Shown piece after piece: positions 61,976-64,000 of a stretch of 64,000 bases of DNA. Source of the stretch: Pontiella sulfatireligans (GTDB lineage Bacteria; Verrucomicrobiota; Kiritimatiellia; Kiritimatiellales; Pontiellaceae); contig NZ_CAAHFH010000002.1 of NCBI RefSeq assembly GCF_900890705.1, forward strand, positions 1,798,001-1,862,000, in the 5' to 3' direction. The notes under the pieces were generated by a model. It saw only the letters and a list, made by a program, of their open reading frames with translations, did not search any database and was not told where the DNA came from. The number at the start of each line of letters is the position of its first letter. Positions within the stretch are counted from its first letter, which is position 1. The translations under genes and the position numbers were made by a program.

Positions 61976-64000
61976 CTACGGCGTGAACTCGATCTGCAAA
62001 CGAATAAACTGTTTGTCTTCCACCTCAGTTGGAATCCAGTTCGTGACCGCATTATATCCCGATACGGCCGAAGTACCACTGCCGATTTCATAACCACTGC
62101 CGTCTGCCCAGTTGGTATAGACCAGATCAGTTCCCACCGTGAGAATCGAGACCAAACCTCGGGTTGCCGCATCATCGCGCTCGAAGTAGATATACTCGAT
62201 TACATTGGTCGCACCACTCAACTGCGACTGTACCGGAGTGTTGCCCTGGTCTACCGGGTTGGATGGATCGCCGCCGAATGCATATTCGGACAGGTTGTCG
62301 ACCATATCGCTGTCGCCATGGTCGAGCAGGCCGGTGTTGGCGCCGACTCCGGGATATCCACCAAGCCAGTCGTTCCAGAGCGAGGTCGGGGTGACGGTCA
62401 GCGTGCCAGCCTGCGCGTCGAAGCTTGTAACGGCCATACGCGGATATTTGTGCAGAGCGGCGTTTGTTAAAATCGTCGCCTGTGTCCAGAAACCAATCGC
62501 CTCGATGTCCTGCAACGATGGAGTCGCCGCATTCGAAATGGCTGCAACATTCGACTCCGGATCGTAGTCGAACCAGGAAAGTTCCGACGCCTCTGCGGTC
62601 AGATCAACATACACATCGTCCGTAATCAACCCCGCGGAGTTGTCGATATTGGTTACGGTCGCACTGATATAATAGCTGCCCGCATCTTGCACCACCCAGC
62701 GGAAGCTGGCCGATTTCAGGCGTGCGGGATCCTTTGGATCAAAATTAACCGATGCGTTGAGGGTATCGTTCGTGGAAGCCATGAAGACAGTTCCCGCATC
62801 AAGGCCGTTCAGGAAGTCTTCCTTTTGAAACAGAAAAATACCGGTGGAAATATCGTCTTCCGCGTTTTTCCCCGCATCACTCGTTCCGCGAGGCCCATTC
62901 CACTGCAGCGCGCATCCTGTACTATTATTAAAAGCAAGAGCGGCATTATTGGAGGCGGGATCCACCGACGTATATACATCAAACCCGGCATAAATCGGCT
63001 GCCCCGAATAATTCGTGGAAACAGGTAAACTCGGGGTGTTCATGTCCAGCAAGAAGGGAATGTATTCATAGAATACGTTGTTCGTGATCTGGCTGAAATC
63101 AAAGTCGACCGCCAGTAACGCCGGAGGCGGCGGAGTCCCAATCACCGACAGTACACCGTTGGATGGGGTCGTGATGAATTGGTACGCCATTGCGCCATCG
63201 ACCCAGACTCCTGAGCCTACAGAAGTTTCGGTAAAGCCCTGCACATTGAAGGGTGCATCCCAAGTCGCCTTGCCTTGCTTGGCTGGATCAGGAGTAACAA
63301 GATCAACAATCGTCCAGGAATCGCCGACCGTCGTGCCGGCGGCCGTTAAATCAAAAATAAAGGTACCATTCCCGTTGAATTTCGGCTTCCAACTGGTCGG
63401 ATTGGAATCAACTATTTTTTTATTCACGCCGTTCGCCCCGATTTCAAACGTCATGGAACCCACGGCCCCCAACACCAGGCTTCCCTGTTTTTGGAGTTGC
63501 CAATCTCCGCCGATGACCTTTGTCGCACCGTTAAGTTGAACTATGCTTCCAGAGAGTCCTCCCTCAAAAATAACGTCGCCTCCGGTGGTATTGTCAAAAT
63601 CACCGTTGAACTCCAGCGTGTCAGCGCCGTCGAGGGTAAGCGTATGGTTTTTTTCACTGACGGCAAATTCCACCTTGGAATTGATGGTCACGGTTCCCGC
63701 TCCATCTTGTAGCGTAATGGATGTATTGCCTAAATTACCCGCCGTCAAATTGTTGCCACTAATCGACCACGCTCCATTCGTATTTGGACCGAACACGATA
63801 TCGGATCGCTTCAGCGCAGTGCTGGTATCATTGGTTGTGGCCACATTAACCGTATCGTTCGTAAAATAGAGATCGGTTGTTCCCAGTCCGGCGGGTTTTT
63901 CCAGCCCGACCCAGTTGTTGGTTTCGGACCAGTTTCCATTAACGCTTCCGTTCCAGTCATAATCCACCGCAAACGCGACGCCCACCATTGCGCTCATTGC
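61976..64000 (-). CDS. Modular exported protein, start beyond right edge
   Basis: At least 674 residues; the frame is open to the edge, and the first visible residues (MSAMVGVAFA) correspond to positions 11-20 of the signal peptide of the 53304 paralogue, so about ten codons are missing. Order: autotransporter-type beta-strand domain (near-identical to that of 53304), a diverged surface module with TGIFLFQKEDFLNGLDAG, very like the one in the GH30 fusion, and the shared C-terminal module ending FIRLQIEFTP. No catalytic domain is seen, so it is probably a structural or binding surface protein. Confidence 0.85.
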   Translation of the reverse strand, partial: AMSAMVGVAFAVDYDWNGSVNGNWSETNNWVGLEKPAGLGTTDLYFTNDTVNVATTNDTSTALKRSDIVFGPNTNGAWSISGNNLTAGNLGNTSITLQDGAGTVTINSKVEFAVSEKNHTLTLDGADTLEFNGDFDNTTGGDVIFEGGLSGSIVQLNGATKVIGGDWQLQKQGSLVLGAVGSMTFEIGANGVNKKIVDSNPTSWKPKFNGNGTFIFDLTAAGTTVGDSWTIVDLVTPDPAKQGKATWDAPFNVQGFTETSVGSGVWVDGAMAYQFITTPSNGVLSVIGTPPPPALLAVDFDFSQITNNVFYEYIPFLLDMNTPSLPVSTNYSGQPIYAGFDVYTSVDPASNNAALAFNNSTGCALQWNGPRGTSDAGKNAEDDISTGIFLFQKEDFLNGLDAGTVFMASTNDTLNASVNFDPKDPARLKSASFRWVVQDAGSYYISATVTNIDNSAGLITDDVYVDLTAEASELSWFDYDPESNVAAISNAATPSLQDIEAIGFWTQATILTNAALHKYPRMAVTSFDAQAGTLTVTPTSLWNDWLGGYPGVGANTGLLDHGDSDMVDNLSEYAFGGDPSNPVDQGNTPVQSQLSGATNVIEYIYFERDDAATRGLVSILTVGTDLVYTNWADGSGYEIGSGTSAVSGYNAVTNWIPTEVEDKQFIRLQIEFTP

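Overview
The window looks like a piece of a Kiritimatiellota-type genome (Pontiella-like relatives within the PVC group). This is inferred from the dense set of exported formylglycine sulfatases, a PEP-CTERM protein, long modular secreted proteins with a shared C-terminal module, and the absence of SusC/SusD pairs. No rRNA, tRNA or CRISPR array was seen.

Layout. (1) 1-3.1 kb: a McrBC-like (type IV restriction) operon on the minus strand: a PIN/NYN relic, a McrB-type AAA+ motor, a REP-associated (RAYT/Y1) transposase, then the start of a DUF2357 partner that runs off the left edge. (2) 3.9-19.7 kb: mostly housekeeping genes: HD hydrolase, malic enzyme, LemA, two TPM-domain proteins, an AmmeMemoRadiSam-type radical SAM enzyme, HNH nuclease, TIGR01777 epimerase, DUF1080 lipoprotein, Gfo/Idh/MocA oxidoreductase, PAS protein, AEC transporter, PQQ-propeller protein and a first sulfatase. 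Palindromic intergenic elements are scattered among them. (3) 19.8-51.0 kb: a nearly unbroken minus-strand polysaccharide-degradation locus: SGNH hydrolase, GH10-sulfatase fusion, two sulfatases, an IS66 insertion, a PEP-CTERM protein, a GH30-sulfatase-CBM fusion, a TIM-barrel-like protein, sulfatase, PhoD-like phosphatase, sulfatase, GH115 alpha-glucuronidase, GH105-sulfatase fusion, BNR_4 propeller, DUF4861 protein, a surface module protein and another sulfatase. A divergent sulfatase follows at 51.4 kb. (4) 53.3-64 kb: three giant secreted proteins (two near-identical over their C-terminal halves, each with a remote GH8-like domain) built from shuffled modules by tandem duplication; the third runs off the right edge.

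Working together: GH10, GH30, GH115, GH105 and the GH8-like domains all fit xylan or glucuronoxylan chemistry, and ten sulfatase domains (all Cys-type) surround them. The simplest reading is a system for a sulfated, glucuronic-acid-substituted xylan or glucuronoxylorhamnan of algal origin. Its striking feature is three separate glycoside hydrolase-sulfatase chimeras, two of which carry clearly related sulfatase domains on unrelated glycosidases. The region also shows recent DNA shuffling: four near-identical copies of a ~600-bp surface module, an N-terminal swap between neighbouring giant genes that left a relic, and an IS3 left end that now supplies the apparent start of the GH115 gene.
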